Shown one piece after another: positions 42,147-50,415 of a DNA stretch of 64,000 nucleotides. Position numbers and translations under genes: made by a program. This DNA comes from Caballeronia jiangsuensis (GTDB lineage Bacteria > Pseudomonadota > Gammaproteobacteria > Burkholderiales > Burkholderiaceae). Numbering within the stretch: position 1 is the first letter of the stretch; every line of letters starts with the position of its first letter. Where the stretch lies: contig JFHF01000024.1 of assembly GCA_000648925.1 (NCBI GenBank), forward strand, positions 47,401 to 111,400, given 5' to 3'. A model generated the notes under the pieces. It was not told where the DNA came from. It did no database searches and saw only the letters and a program-made list of their open reading frames with translations.

Positions 42147-43022
42147 ATGCCGCCGATCGATCCGCTTTCGCTGAGACTCTTCCTCGCCGTCGTCGATGCA
42201 GGCACGATCGCCGCAGCGGCTCAACGCGAACATATCGCGGCGGCGGCGGTGAGCAGACGCATCAGCGAGATCGAGGCCATGTTCGGCGTGCCGTTATTGC
42301 GCCGCACGAATAAGGGCGTCGAGCCGACCGAAGCGGGCGACCGGCTTGCGGCGCTCGCGCATCGTGCATTGCATCAATTCGACGACATCGCCATTCAGAT
42401 GCGCGATTTCGCGAGCGGCACGAGCGGCATCGTGCGCATTGCTGCGAACATATCGTCGATCGTTCAGTTTCTGCCACGCGACATTCAATCGTTCGCGGCG
42501 CGTCATCCGAACGTGCGCATCGTGCTCGATGAAAAACCGAGCGCGCAAGTGGTGCGCGCAGTCGCGGACAATGCGGCGGATATCGGCGTGTTCACGTCCG
42601 TCCCTCACGGTCATGCGATTCACGCGATCCCGTATCGCACCGATAACCTCGTGCTCGCGACACCGCCGGGACACCCATTGGCGCAGGCGCGCTCGATTGC
42701 GTTCACCGATTCGCTCGATGAAGAGTTCGTCGCATTGCCGGCCGATACCGCGATCAGCCAGTGCCTCACGCGTGCGGCGAACGAACTCGGACGCCCGGTG
42801 CGCGTGCGCATTCAGGTGTCGAGCTATGACGCGCAATGTCTGATGATCGAAGCGGGATTGGGTCTCGGCGTGATGCCCGAAGCAGTGGCGAAGCAACACG
42901 CGCTCGCCGTCGTCGCATTGACGGACGCATGGGCCGCGCGCGAATTGCTCATCGGCGTGCGTTCGCTCGATGCGTTGCCTGAGGCGTGCCGCAAGCTCGT
43001 CGCGCATCTCACCAGCGTTTGA
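42147..43022 (+). CDS. LysR-family regulator
   Basis: This 291-residue LysR protein has its HTH at about residues 4-63 (LSLRLFLAVVDAGTIAAAA, IAAAAVSRRISEIE). The effector domain has SGIVRIAANISSIVQFLP and MIEAGLGLGVMPEAV. It is patterned like the regulator at 9470; both share FLP after the linker and SxDAQC in the effector domain, so they are paralogues. It is 49 bases upstream of, and co-directional with, the GntR gene that leads into the ABC/hydro-lyase operon. It may act on that operon, but this is not shown by the sequence. Confidence 0.9.
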   Translation: MPPIDPLSLRLFLAVVDAGTIAAAAQREHIAAAAVSRRISEIEAMFGVPLLRRTNKGVEPTEAGDRLAALAHRALHQFDDIAIQMRDFASGTSGIVRIAANISSIVQFLPRDIQSFAARHPNVRIVLDEKPSAQVVRAVADNAADIGVFTSVPHGHAIHAIPYRTDNLVLATPPGHPLAQARSIAFTDSLDEEFVALPADTAISQCLTRAANELGRPVRVRIQVSSYDAQCLMIEAGLGLGVMPEAVAKQHALAVVALTDAWAARELLIGVRSLDALPEACRKLVAHLTSV

Positions 43023-43071
43023 CGCGGTGTTACCATCGGCGCAAGACGGAGATTCATCGGGGAGTTCAGGC

Positions 43072-43776
43072 ATGGCCGCTTCATTGAACGACAAGCCCGT
43101 CGAGAGCGCGAGACCCGCGAGACGCAACACGACCGAGCTCGCCTATCGCGAACTGCGCCGGCGGATCATCGAAAGCGAACTGACGCCGGGTTCGTATCTG
43201 CTCGAACAGGAACTGGGGCTGATGCTCGGCTTCAGCCGCACGCCGATCCGCGAGGCGGCGCTGCGTCTGCAAGGCGAAGGCCTCGTGCAGATCGTGCCGC
43301 GTCACGGCATCCGCATCGTGCCGACGTCCATCTCCGATATCAAACACATCTATCAGGTGCTGATCAGCCTCGAATCGACAGCGGCGGCGCTCGTCGCGTC
43401 GAGAAAGGACATAGAGCTCGCGCCGCTCGTTCAATCATGCGAGGCCATGACCGCCGCACTCGAACGCGGCGACATGCTTGCGTGGGCGGCGGCGGACGAG
43501 GTCTTTCACGAGACGCTCATCGCGCTGAGCGGTAATGCGCGGCTTCACGGCATCGTCATGAATTGCCGCGATCAGGTGCATCGCGTGCGCCGCTTCACGC
43601 AGATGGTGAAGGCGCATCCCCAGCCGTCGAAGTCGATACAGGAGCATTACGACATCATCGACGCGATGCGTTGCGGCGATGCAGCGAAAGCGAGCGAACT
43701 GTATCGCGCTCATCGCGAGCGCGGCTGGCGCGACCAGACCAACGTGCTGCAGCAATACGGCATCCAGCAAGCCTGA
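43072..43776 (+). CDS. GntR-family regulator (FCD) next to the ABC/hydro-lyase operon
   Basis: This 234-residue regulator has its HTH at about residues 20-85 (LAYRELRRRIIESELTPG, LGFSRTPIREAALRLQ). The FCD domain has EVFHETLIALSGNARLHG and QEHYDIIDAMRCGD. The ATG at 43072 has GGGAG upstream. It lies 192 bases before the transporter operon and reads the same way. A perfect inverted repeat sits in the gap. It is the most probable repressor of that operon, with the substrate or an intermediate as inducer. Confidence 0.91.
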   Translation: MAASLNDKPVESARPARRNTTELAYRELRRRIIESELTPGSYLLEQELGLMLGFSRTPIREAALRLQGEGLVQIVPRHGIRIVPTSISDIKHIYQVLISLESTAAALVASRKDIELAPLVQSCEAMTAALERGDMLAWAAADEVFHETLIALSGNARLHGIVMNCRDQVHRVRRFTQMVKAHPQPSKSIQEHYDIIDAMRCGDAAKASELYRAHRERGWRDQTNVLQQYGIQQA

Positions 43777-43840
43777 AACAAGAGTTGCGCCCGATGCGAC
43801 GAGGGTATGTACGCCCTCGGCGAGTCTGGACTTTCGCTCA

Positions 43841-43858
43841 GTTAATGCATACATTAAC
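43841..43858. promoter_or_regulatory. Inverted repeat GTTAATG-N4-CATTAAC, likely GntR operator
   Basis: A perfect 7+7 inverted repeat with a 4-base centre lies 111 bases before the substrate-binding protein gene and 64 bases after the GntR gene. Its AT-rich core stands out from the GC-rich context. It is a good candidate operator for the FCD regulator. Confidence 0.5.
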
Positions 43859-43968
43859 TCGCACGGTTATTCGGCAAGCAGCACGTCCAGAGCAGGTCAG
43901 TAAAACCACAGTGCGGCCGCATGCGCCGAGCACGCTGCGAGACCGCCGATCATGGATGGAGACCCTAC

Positions 43969-44967
43969 ATGTTTGCGCTTGGAAAGATCGGGAGCTTTGC
44001 GCGCGGTGCCTGTCTCATCTCTTTCGCGGCCGCCTGCGTTTGCGGCGCCAGCGTGCGCGCCGCGCCGCTCACCGTCACGCACTGGGGCGACGGCATGTAC
44101 GGCGTGCCCTTCGCGGTCGCGATGGAGAAGGGCTTCTTCAAGGAAGAAGGCGTGGACGTGACGGGCTTCATCACGTCGGAAGGCGGCGGCACCACGGTGC
44201 GCAACGCGATGGCCTCCGAGATTCCTTATGGCGAAGTCGCATTACCCGCGGCGATCTCCGCGGTGAAGCAGGGTGTCGATCTGACCATCGTGCATGGCGG
44301 CGTGCAGAGCCTCGCCGATCTCGTCTGGGTCGAAAAGAAGGACGGCACGATCACCGGCATCCAGCAGATGAAAGGCAAGACAATCGGCTATAGCAGCCCG
44401 AAATCGACGACCGATACCATCGTCACGATCGCGCTCGATCGCGCGGGGTTGACGGGGCAAGTGCAGCGCAAGCCCGTCGGCAGTTCGAGCGGCATGCTCA
44501 CGTCATTGCAGCAGGGCGCGGTCGATGTCGCTTACATGACGGAGCCTTCGTACAGCGCGAAGAAGGATCAGTTGCGCATCGCGTTTCGTTCGACCGATAT
44601 CGTGCCCAATGAAACGCAGACGGTCGGCATCGTGCGAACCGATTATCTGAAGACGCATCCCGAAGTGATCAAGGGGATCATCAAGGCGCGCCGCAAGGCG
44701 GTGCAATACATGGCCGCGCATCGCGACGAGTCCGCGCAGATTCTGGCGAAGCAGTACAAGATGGACCCGGCTGTTGCGGCTTCCGCGCTGAACAACGTGC
44801 TTGAGTCCGATCCGAAGTACTGGAGCGAAGGCAGTTTCGATCGCAAGGGCATGGACGAAGTGCTGAAGGGATTGATACTCGTGAAGGCGATTCCCGAAGG
44901 CCCGTTCGACTGGTCGAAGATCGTCGACGAATCGCTGCTTCCCGCCGATCTGCAAACGAAGAAGTGA
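43969..44967 (+). CDS. ABC transporter substrate-binding protein (NMT1/TauA/SsuA type)
   Basis: This 332-residue periplasmic binding protein has a signal peptide of about 30 residues ending VRA/AP. The mature protein shows GVPFAVAMEKGFFKEEGVDV, GSSSGMLTSLQQGAVDVAYM and DYLKTHPEVIKGII, the usual pattern of TauA/SsuA/ThiY-type receptors. An ATGGAGA site precedes the ATG. It is the first gene of a seven-gene unit encoding the importer and three enzymes. The ligand is probably a small carboxylate, inferred from the downstream enzymes. Confidence 0.9.
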   Translation: MFALGKIGSFARGACLISFAAACVCGASVRAAPLTVTHWGDGMYGVPFAVAMEKGFFKEEGVDVTGFITSEGGGTTVRNAMASEIPYGEVALPAAISAVKQGVDLTIVHGGVQSLADLVWVEKKDGTITGIQQMKGKTIGYSSPKSTTDTIVTIALDRAGLTGQVQRKPVGSSSGMLTSLQQGAVDVAYMTEPSYSAKKDQLRIAFRSTDIVPNETQTVGIVRTDYLKTHPEVIKGIIKARRKAVQYMAAHRDESAQILAKQYKMDPAVAASALNNVLESDPKYWSEGSFDRKGMDEVLKGLILVKAIPEGPFDWSKIVDESLLPADLQTKK

Positions 44968-44974
44968 GGCCGCG

Positions 44975-45835
44975 ATGAGCGTGTTGTCACGTCGCACGAA
45001 GATATCGGTCGTATCGCGCGATCCCGCCGCGCAGGATACGGAGCGCGTGCAGGCGCGTCTCACCGATGTCACGCGCATCTATCCCGGCATCGCGGGCAAG
45101 CCGCCGTTTCATGCGCTCGGGCCCGTGAGTCTCGAACTGCGCGCGGGCGAATTCTTTTCGGTCGTGGGCCCTTCGGGATGCGGCAAGTCCACCTTGCTCG
45201 ACGTGCTCGCGGGTCTGAATCCGGCGAGCGGCGGCACGGTCGAGTTCGAAGGGCAACCGGTGGGGCGCGAAGTGCCCGACGGCGTTGCGGTCGTGTTTCA
45301 GGAAGACGCGAGCTTTCCGTGGCTCAACGTGTTCGACAATGCCGCGTTCGCCGCGCGCCGCGCGGGTGTGCCGGAAACCGAAGTGCGCGAGCGAGTGGAT
45401 CACGCGTTGTCGTTCATGGGCCTGAAGTCGTTTGCACGCGCGTATCCTGCACAACTTTCGGGCGGCATGCGTCAGCGTGTCTGCATTGCGCGAGCGATGG
45501 TCGTGCGCCCGCGTCTCATGTTGCTCGACGAACCCTTCGGCGCGCTCGATCAGCAAACGCGTCTCCTGATGGGCGATGAAACGCTGAAGCTCTGGCGCGA
45601 CACCGGCGCGACCGTGATGCTCATCACGCATTCGATCGATGAAGCCGTGCTGCTGTCGGATCGCATCGGCGTGATGTCGGCGTGTCCGGGACGTTTCATC
45701 GCGACGATCGAAACAGGCTGGCCGCGTCTGCGCGACAGCAAGATCGCACTCGATGCGCGCTTCGGCGAACTCACCGCGCAAGTGTGGGGTCTGCTGCGCG
45801 ACGAAGCATTGAAAGCGCTCGGGAGCCAGCCGTGA
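44975..45835 (+). CDS. ABC transporter ATP-binding protein (TauB/SsuB type)
   Basis: This 286-residue ATPase has Walker A GPSGCGKSTLL, Q-loop VVFQEDASFPWLNV, signature LSGGMRQRVCIARAM, Walker B RLMLLDEPFGALD and switch His in ITHSIDEAV. The FPWLNV and ALDQQTR features are typical of nitrate/sulfonate/taurine-type importers. It starts 7 bases after the receptor gene, and its stop overlaps the GTG of the first permease. Confidence 0.93.
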   Translation: MSVLSRRTKISVVSRDPAAQDTERVQARLTDVTRIYPGIAGKPPFHALGPVSLELRAGEFFSVVGPSGCGKSTLLDVLAGLNPASGGTVEFEGQPVGREVPDGVAVVFQEDASFPWLNVFDNAAFAARRAGVPETEVRERVDHALSFMGLKSFARAYPAQLSGGMRQRVCIARAMVVRPRLMLLDEPFGALDQQTRLLMGDETLKLWRDTGATVMLITHSIDEAVLLSDRIGVMSACPGRFIATIETGWPRLRDSKIALDARFGELTAQVWGLLRDEALKALGSQP

Positions 45836-46590
45836 ACGAGGCGGCGCGCTGGCGCATCGGGCTCGTTGTCGGGTTGATCGCGCTATTGGAAATCGCCACG
45901 CGGCTTGCGTGGATCAATCCCGTTTCGTTCATTCCGCCTTCGCGCATGGCGATGAGCGCGTGGGACATTCTGACGTCGGGGCAATTCACCGTCGATATCG
46001 TGCAGACGCTCGGCAGCGCGCTGGCCGCGGTGGCGCTCGCCGTGATGGTCGGGTTCGTCGGCGGCGTGCTGCTCTTCCGCTTGCCGCGCCTGCGCCGTGT
46101 GCTCGATCCCTTGCTGCTTTCGTACTATGCGGTGCCCGTGTTCGTGCTGTATCCGATTCTCATCGTGATCTTCGGGCTGAATCGATGGCCGCTCATCGGC
46201 ATCGGCTTTCTGTTCGCGGTCGTGGCGATGGCCGTGAACACGCTCAACGGCCTCGAACGTGTGCCGCGCGTGCTACTGCGCACCGCACGCGTATGCCGTC
46301 TCAGCACGCTCGACGAGATTCGCCTGATCACGCTGCCCGCGAGCCTGCCTTTCGTTTTCACGGGCATCAAGCTGACCGTGGTGTATGCGTTCATCGCGGT
46401 CGTCGCGGGCGAATTCGTGTTGTCGGGATCGGGCTTCGGCTATCAGATCGCGTTCGCATACAACGCATTCGACAACCCGACGATGTACGGTCTCATGGTC
46501 CTGATGCTGGTCTTCGTCACGACGATCAACGGCCTGCTGCGACAGGCCGAAAGGCGTCTGTACCGGCGCATCAGAAGGGAGGCGGCATGA
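45832..46590 (+). CDS. ABC transporter permease 1 (SsuC/TauC type)
   Basis: This 252-residue permease has about six helices. The cytoplasmic coupling motif lies near VCRLSTLDEIRLITLPASLPFVFTG-like sequence in the second half. GTG at 45832 was chosen because GTGA overlaps the ATPase stop and gives the expected hydrophobic N-terminus; an upstream ATG at 45682 would run through the ATPase gene. It forms a pair with the permease at 46587. Importers of this family often use a homodimer, so two different permeases are notable. Confidence 0.9.
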   Translation: MNEAARWRIGLVVGLIALLEIATRLAWINPVSFIPPSRMAMSAWDILTSGQFTVDIVQTLGSALAAVALAVMVGFVGGVLLFRLPRLRRVLDPLLLSYYAVPVFVLYPILIVIFGLNRWPLIGIGFLFAVVAMAVNTLNGLERVPRVLLRTARVCRLSTLDEIRLITLPASLPFVFTGIKLTVVYAFIAVVAGEFVLSGSGFGYQIAFAYNAFDNPTMYGLMVLMLVFVTTINGLLRQAERRLYRRIRREAA

Positions 46591-47363
46591 GCACCGTCGT
46601 CATCACGCACGGCACGAGGACGCGGCACGCACAGCGCTGGACCGATGCGCTCGTGCTGATCGTCGTGCTGGTCGCGCTATGGCAGATCCTGAGCGAAGTG
46701 CTCGGGCCCGATGTGCTGACCACGCCCATGCATACCGTGCAGCGCGCGGTGCATATCGTGAGCGACGCGGATTTTCCGGCGAGTCTTTATGTGACCTCGC
46801 TCGCGTTCGCATCGGCATTCGCGATATCGGCTATCGCGGGCGTATGCCTCGGCTTGCTGCTCGGCGCGCGGCGCATGGCCGGCGACGTGATGGAGCCGCT
46901 GATGATGGGCTTCTACTCGATTCCCAAGGTCACGCTCTATCCCGTCGTGCTGCTCGCGTGCGGACTCGGCCTGTGGGCGAAGATCGTCTTCGGCGTGATG
47001 CATGGCATCGTGCCCATTACGCTCTTCACGATGAACGCGGTGCGCAACATGCCCCCGATCTACGCGCGCGCGGCCAGGACGTATCGCATGAGCCCGGGCG
47101 ATTTCGCGCGTCACGTGCTGCTCCCCGCGTGCGTGCCGGAAGTGGTTTCAGGCTTGCGCATAGGCTTTTCGTTGACGCTGCTCGGCACGCTGATCGGCGA
47201 GATGTTCGCTTCTCAAAGCGGCATCGGACGCTTGCTCATGATCGCGATGAACCGCAACGAAACCAGCACGATCATGGCGCTCGCGCTGATGCTCTTCGTG
47301 TTCGCGACGCTCGTCAACATGCTGTTCCTCGCCTGGCAGCGCCATCTCACGCATAGCGACTGA
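46587..47363 (+). CDS. ABC transporter permease 2 (SsuC/TauC type)
   Basis: This 258-residue inner-membrane permease has six helices and the family coupling loop (AARTYRMSPGDFARHVLLPA). SGLRIGFSLTLLGTLIGEM and SGIGRLLMIA follow. Its ATG overlaps the first permease's stop (ATGA). It ends 3 bases before the LeuC-like gene, so transport and catabolism share one transcript. It presumably heterodimerises with permease 1. Confidence 0.91.
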   Translation: MSTVVITHGTRTRHAQRWTDALVLIVVLVALWQILSEVLGPDVLTTPMHTVQRAVHIVSDADFPASLYVTSLAFASAFAISAIAGVCLGLLLGARRMAGDVMEPLMMGFYSIPKVTLYPVVLLACGLGLWAKIVFGVMHGIVPITLFTMNAVRNMPPIYARAARTYRMSPGDFARHVLLPACVPEVVSGLRIGFSLTLLGTLIGEMFASQSGIGRLLMIAMNRNETSTIMALALMLFVFATLVNMLFLAWQRHLTHSD

Positions 47364-47366
47364 AAC

Positions 47367-48773
47367 ATGAAAACGCTCTTCGACAAGCTGTGGGACAGTC
47401 ACGCGATCGCGCATCTCGCCGGCGGCATCGATCTTCTGCAAGTGGATCGGCATCTGATGCACGAGCTTACGGGCGTCGAAGCGGTTCGCGTGCTCGAGCG
47501 GCGCGGTCTGCAAGTGGACAGTCCCGCGCTGACGTTCGCAACGCTGGATCATGTGATCTCGACGATGCCGGGCCGAAGTGCGGGCGACGCCGACTGGAGC
47601 ACCGAAATGGTCGACGCGATGCGCACGCAAATGACGCATCATGCGATCCCCATCTTCGATATCGGCAACGATGGCCAGCAAGGCATCGTGCATGTGATCG
47701 GGCCGGAACTCGGGCTGTCGCTGCCGGGGACGTCGATCGTGTGCGCGGACAGCCACACCTGTACGCACGGCGCGATGGGCGCGCTCGCATTCGGCATCGG
47801 CTCGACGGAAGTGGTGCATGTGCTTGCGACGCAAACCATTCGCCAGAAGCGGCCGAAGACGATGCGCGTGCGCTTCGACGGCCGCGTGCGCGAAGGCGTG
47901 AGCGCGAAAGACATGATCCTGTATGTGATCGGCAGGATCGGCGCGGCGGGCGGCACCGGGTATGCGGTCGAATATGCGGGCGATGCGATCGAAGAACTGT
48001 CGATGGAAGGGCGCCTCACGCTGTGCAACCTGAGCATCGAACTGGGCGCGAAGTTCGGCCTGATCGCGCCCGACGAGACGACCTTCGCGTATCTGCGAGA
48101 CAAACCATATGCACCGCGCGGCGCGCAATTCGATGCCGCGCTCGCCGACTGGAAAGCGCTCGCGACGGATGAAGGCGCGCACTTCGATCGCGAAGTGATC
48201 GTCGATGCATCCGCGATACGCGTGCAGGTCACGTGGGGCACGAGTCCCGAGCATGTGATCGCGCTCGACGACACGATTCCCGATCCGGCGTCGCTCGCGG
48301 ACGAATCGCGCCGGCAGGCCGCGCAGGACGCGATCGACTATATGGGCGTCCGTGCGGGACAGCATCTCGATGAACTCGCCGTGGATCGCGTGTTCATCGG
48401 CTCGTGCACGAACAGCCGCATCGAGGATTTGCGCACGGCCGCGCGTATCGTCGATGGCCGTCATGTGGCGGGCAACGTGAAGGCGTGGGTCGTGCCGGGT
48501 TCGCTCACGGTCGCACGCCAGGCGCACGAGGAAGGGCTCGACGATATCTTTCGCGCGGCGGGCTTCGAATGGCGCGAGCCGGGCTGCTCGATGTGCGTCG
48601 GTGCGAATGGCGACGTCGTCGGGCGTGGCGAGCGTTGCGTATCGACGTCGAATCGCAATTTCATCGGCAGACAGGGACCGGGTGCGCGCACGCATCTGGC
48701 GAGTCCCGCAGTCGCGGCGGCAAGCGCGATCGCAGGGCATATCGCCGCGCCGCAAACGGGAGCATCGCGATGA
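47367..48773 (+). CDS. LeuC/aconitase-family hydro-lyase large subunit (catabolic)
   Basis: This 468-residue [4Fe-4S] subunit is similar in length to LeuC. Motifs are FDKLWDSHAIAH at the start, VCADSHTCTHGAMGALAFGIG, and the cluster cysteines in GSCTNSRIED and GCSMCVGANGD. SNRNFIGRQGPGARTHLASP closes the domain. Annotation pipelines would call it 3-isopropylmalate dehydratase. Its setting, between an importer and a PEP mutase-family lyase and without leuB or leuA, argues for a catabolic substrate such as an alkylated maleate or malate. Dimethylmaleate hydratase (DmdA) is a known relative. The stop overlaps the small subunit start. Confidence 0.88.
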   Translation: MKTLFDKLWDSHAIAHLAGGIDLLQVDRHLMHELTGVEAVRVLERRGLQVDSPALTFATLDHVISTMPGRSAGDADWSTEMVDAMRTQMTHHAIPIFDIGNDGQQGIVHVIGPELGLSLPGTSIVCADSHTCTHGAMGALAFGIGSTEVVHVLATQTIRQKRPKTMRVRFDGRVREGVSAKDMILYVIGRIGAAGGTGYAVEYAGDAIEELSMEGRLTLCNLSIELGAKFGLIAPDETTFAYLRDKPYAPRGAQFDAALADWKALATDEGAHFDREVIVDASAIRVQVTWGTSPEHVIALDDTIPDPASLADESRRQAAQDAIDYMGVRAGQHLDELAVDRVFIGSCTNSRIEDLRTAARIVDGRHVAGNVKAWVVPGSLTVARQAHEEGLDDIFRAAGFEWREPGCSMCVGANGDVVGRGERCVSTSNRNFIGRQGPGARTHLASPAVAAASAIAGHIAAPQTGASR

Positions 48774-49387
48774 AAGCGGTCACGACGATCATCGGTCCCG
48801 CTGCGCCGCTCCTGCGCGATAACGTCGATACGGATCTCATCATTCGCATCGAACGCATTTCGCAACTGAAGCGCGGTCAGCTCGGGCCTTATTTGCTGGA
48901 GACCTTGCGCTATCGCGGCAATGGACCGGAGAGCGGCGAGCGCGACGACTTCGTGCTGAATCGGCCGGCGTTTCGTCATGCGTGCACGATGCTCGGCGGA
49001 AAGAACTTCGGTTGCGGCAGTTCGCGCGAAATGGCCGTATGGGCGCTGGAGGAAGCGGGCGTTCGCTGCGTGATCGCGCCATCGTTCGGCGATATCTTCT
49101 ATAACAACTGTCTGCAAAACGGCTTGCTGGCGGTGCGGCTCCATGAAAAAGTTATCGAGCGAATTGCAATGGCTTCGCGCGATGGAGCGAATGTCGAAGT
49201 CGATTTGCGTGCGCTCGAAATACGCGCGCCGGGAATCGATCCGATTCGCTTCGAGTTCGACGAAGCGCCACGCGCGGCGCTGCTCGAAGGACTGGATGAA
49301 ATCGACCAGACGCGACGCATGAGCGAACAGATCGCGCAATTTCGCGCCGGCGATCGCAAGGCGCGCGGCTGGGCTTATCTTGCCTGA
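48770..49387 (+). CDS. LeuD/aconitase-family hydro-lyase small subunit (catabolic)
   Basis: This 205-residue swivel subunit contains DNVDTDLIIRIERISQLKRG, FGCGSSREMAVWALEEAG and FGDIFYNNCLQNGLL, all standard for LeuD. The substrate-contacting loop reads RIERISQ where LeuD of leucine synthesis usually has a different, longer loop; this may indicate altered specificity. The ATG overlaps the LeuC-like stop (ATGA). It pairs with 47367 as the active heterodimer, analogous to DmdAB. Confidence 0.88.
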   Translation: MKAVTTIIGPAAPLLRDNVDTDLIIRIERISQLKRGQLGPYLLETLRYRGNGPESGERDDFVLNRPAFRHACTMLGGKNFGCGSSREMAVWALEEAGVRCVIAPSFGDIFYNNCLQNGLLAVRLHEKVIERIAMASRDGANVEVDLRALEIRAPGIDPIRFEFDEAPRAALLEGLDEIDQTRRMSEQIAQFRAGDRKARGWAYLA

Positions 49388-49403
49388 CTTCCGGAGACTC
49401 ATC

Positions 49404-50276
49404 TTGACCCGTTCCGCACGCTTTCGCGAGTTGTTCAAGGAAGGTCCATTCGTCTGCATGGGCGCGCACGACGCCATCACCGCGATGCTGGCCGAGCAGG
49501 CCGGCGCGAAGTCCATCTATGTATCGGGCTTCGTCGCGTCGGGTGTCGTCGCGGGACAGCCCGATGTCGGTGTGCTGTCGCAGACGGAAATGTTCGAGCA
49601 CATTCGCCGCATATGCCGCGTGACGTCGGTGCCGATCTTCGCCGATGCCGATACGGGCTACGGCGGCATCCTCGACGTGCAGCGCACGATGCGTCTCTGG
49701 GAGGAAGCGGGCGCATCCGTGCTGCATCTGGAAGATCAGGCGCTGCCGAAGAAGTGCGGGCACTATGCGGGCAAACAGCTCGTATCGAAGGAAGAGATGG
49801 TGCTGAAGCTGCGCGCGATGATCGAAGCTCGGCGCGATCCGGATTTCTTTATCGTGGCGCGCACGGATGCGATCGCGGTCACGGGTATCGAGGACGCCAT
49901 CGCGCGGCTCGAAGCCTATGCGCAAGCGGGCGCGGACGGGCTCTATGCCGACGCGCCCGAAAGCATCGAGCATATGCGCGAACTCACGCGCCGTTTGAAG
50001 CCGCTCGGCAAGCCGATTCTCTTCAATCAGGCACGCACCGGAAAGAGCCCTTATGTGTCGATGAAAGAGGCCTACGAAATGGGCTTCGATTACACGTTGA
50101 GCCCGATCGAGCCGATGCTCGCGATGCACAAGGCCGTGAAGGACATGCTCGACGTGTTCATGCGGGAAGGTTCGACCGATGCCATCGCCGATCGTCTGAC
50201 GCCCTTCGACGAGTACAACCGCTTCGTCGGGCTCGATAAAGCGGTGGATGTCGAAAAGCGCTTCGGTGGCCAATAA
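49404..50276 (+). CDS. Isocitrate lyase/PEP mutase-family C-C lyase
   Basis: This 290-residue TIM-barrel enzyme has FVCMGAHDAITAMLAEQAG, the Mg-binding FADADTGYGG, the catalytic-loop motif LPKKCGH and VARTDA. These define the 2-methylisocitrate/2,3-dimethylmalate/oxaloacetate-type lyases, which cleave a C-C bond to give pyruvate or a related 2-oxoacid. TTG at 49404 is the likely start: CCGGAGA lies 7 bases upstream. A TTG at 49380 would overlap the LeuD-like gene. As the last gene of the operon it should cleave the hydrated product of the LeuC/LeuD-like enzyme. Confidence 0.88.
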   Translation: MTRSARFRELFKEGPFVCMGAHDAITAMLAEQAGAKSIYVSGFVASGVVAGQPDVGVLSQTEMFEHIRRICRVTSVPIFADADTGYGGILDVQRTMRLWEEAGASVLHLEDQALPKKCGHYAGKQLVSKEEMVLKLRAMIEARRDPDFFIVARTDAIAVTGIEDAIARLEAYAQAGADGLYADAPESIEHMRELTRRLKPLGKPILFNQARTGKSPYVSMKEAYEMGFDYTLSPIEPMLAMHKAVKDMLDVFMREGSTDAIADRLTPFDEYNRFVGLDKAVDVEKRFGGQ

Positions 50277-50415
50277 GGACGCGATGTGTCGTCGCGTGAG
50301 AGGGTGTCGATAGTCAAGTAAAGACTTCGTAAGCGCAGCAAGCGTCGGCGCTATACTGACCATCCCTCCACCGCATCCCGATCCGCCGCATCAACCGGCG
50401 GCGCACGTCCATAAA

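Noticed and set aside
47367..49387. Leucine biosynthesis leuCD
   Set aside because: No leuA or leuB is adjacent. The genes overlap with an ABC importer upstream and are followed by a PEP mutase-family lyase, which fits a catabolic hydro-lyase better.
50279..50297. Weak hairpin ACGCGA-N7-TCGCGT after the lyase gene as a terminator
   Set aside because: Only a 6-bp stem with no T-run; too weak to list as a feature.
50352..50357. TATACT as the promoter of the ABC exporter operon
   Set aside because: The -10-like sequence is good, but no matching -35 element is visible at suitable spacing (GTAAGC at 50329), so a promoter is not claimed.
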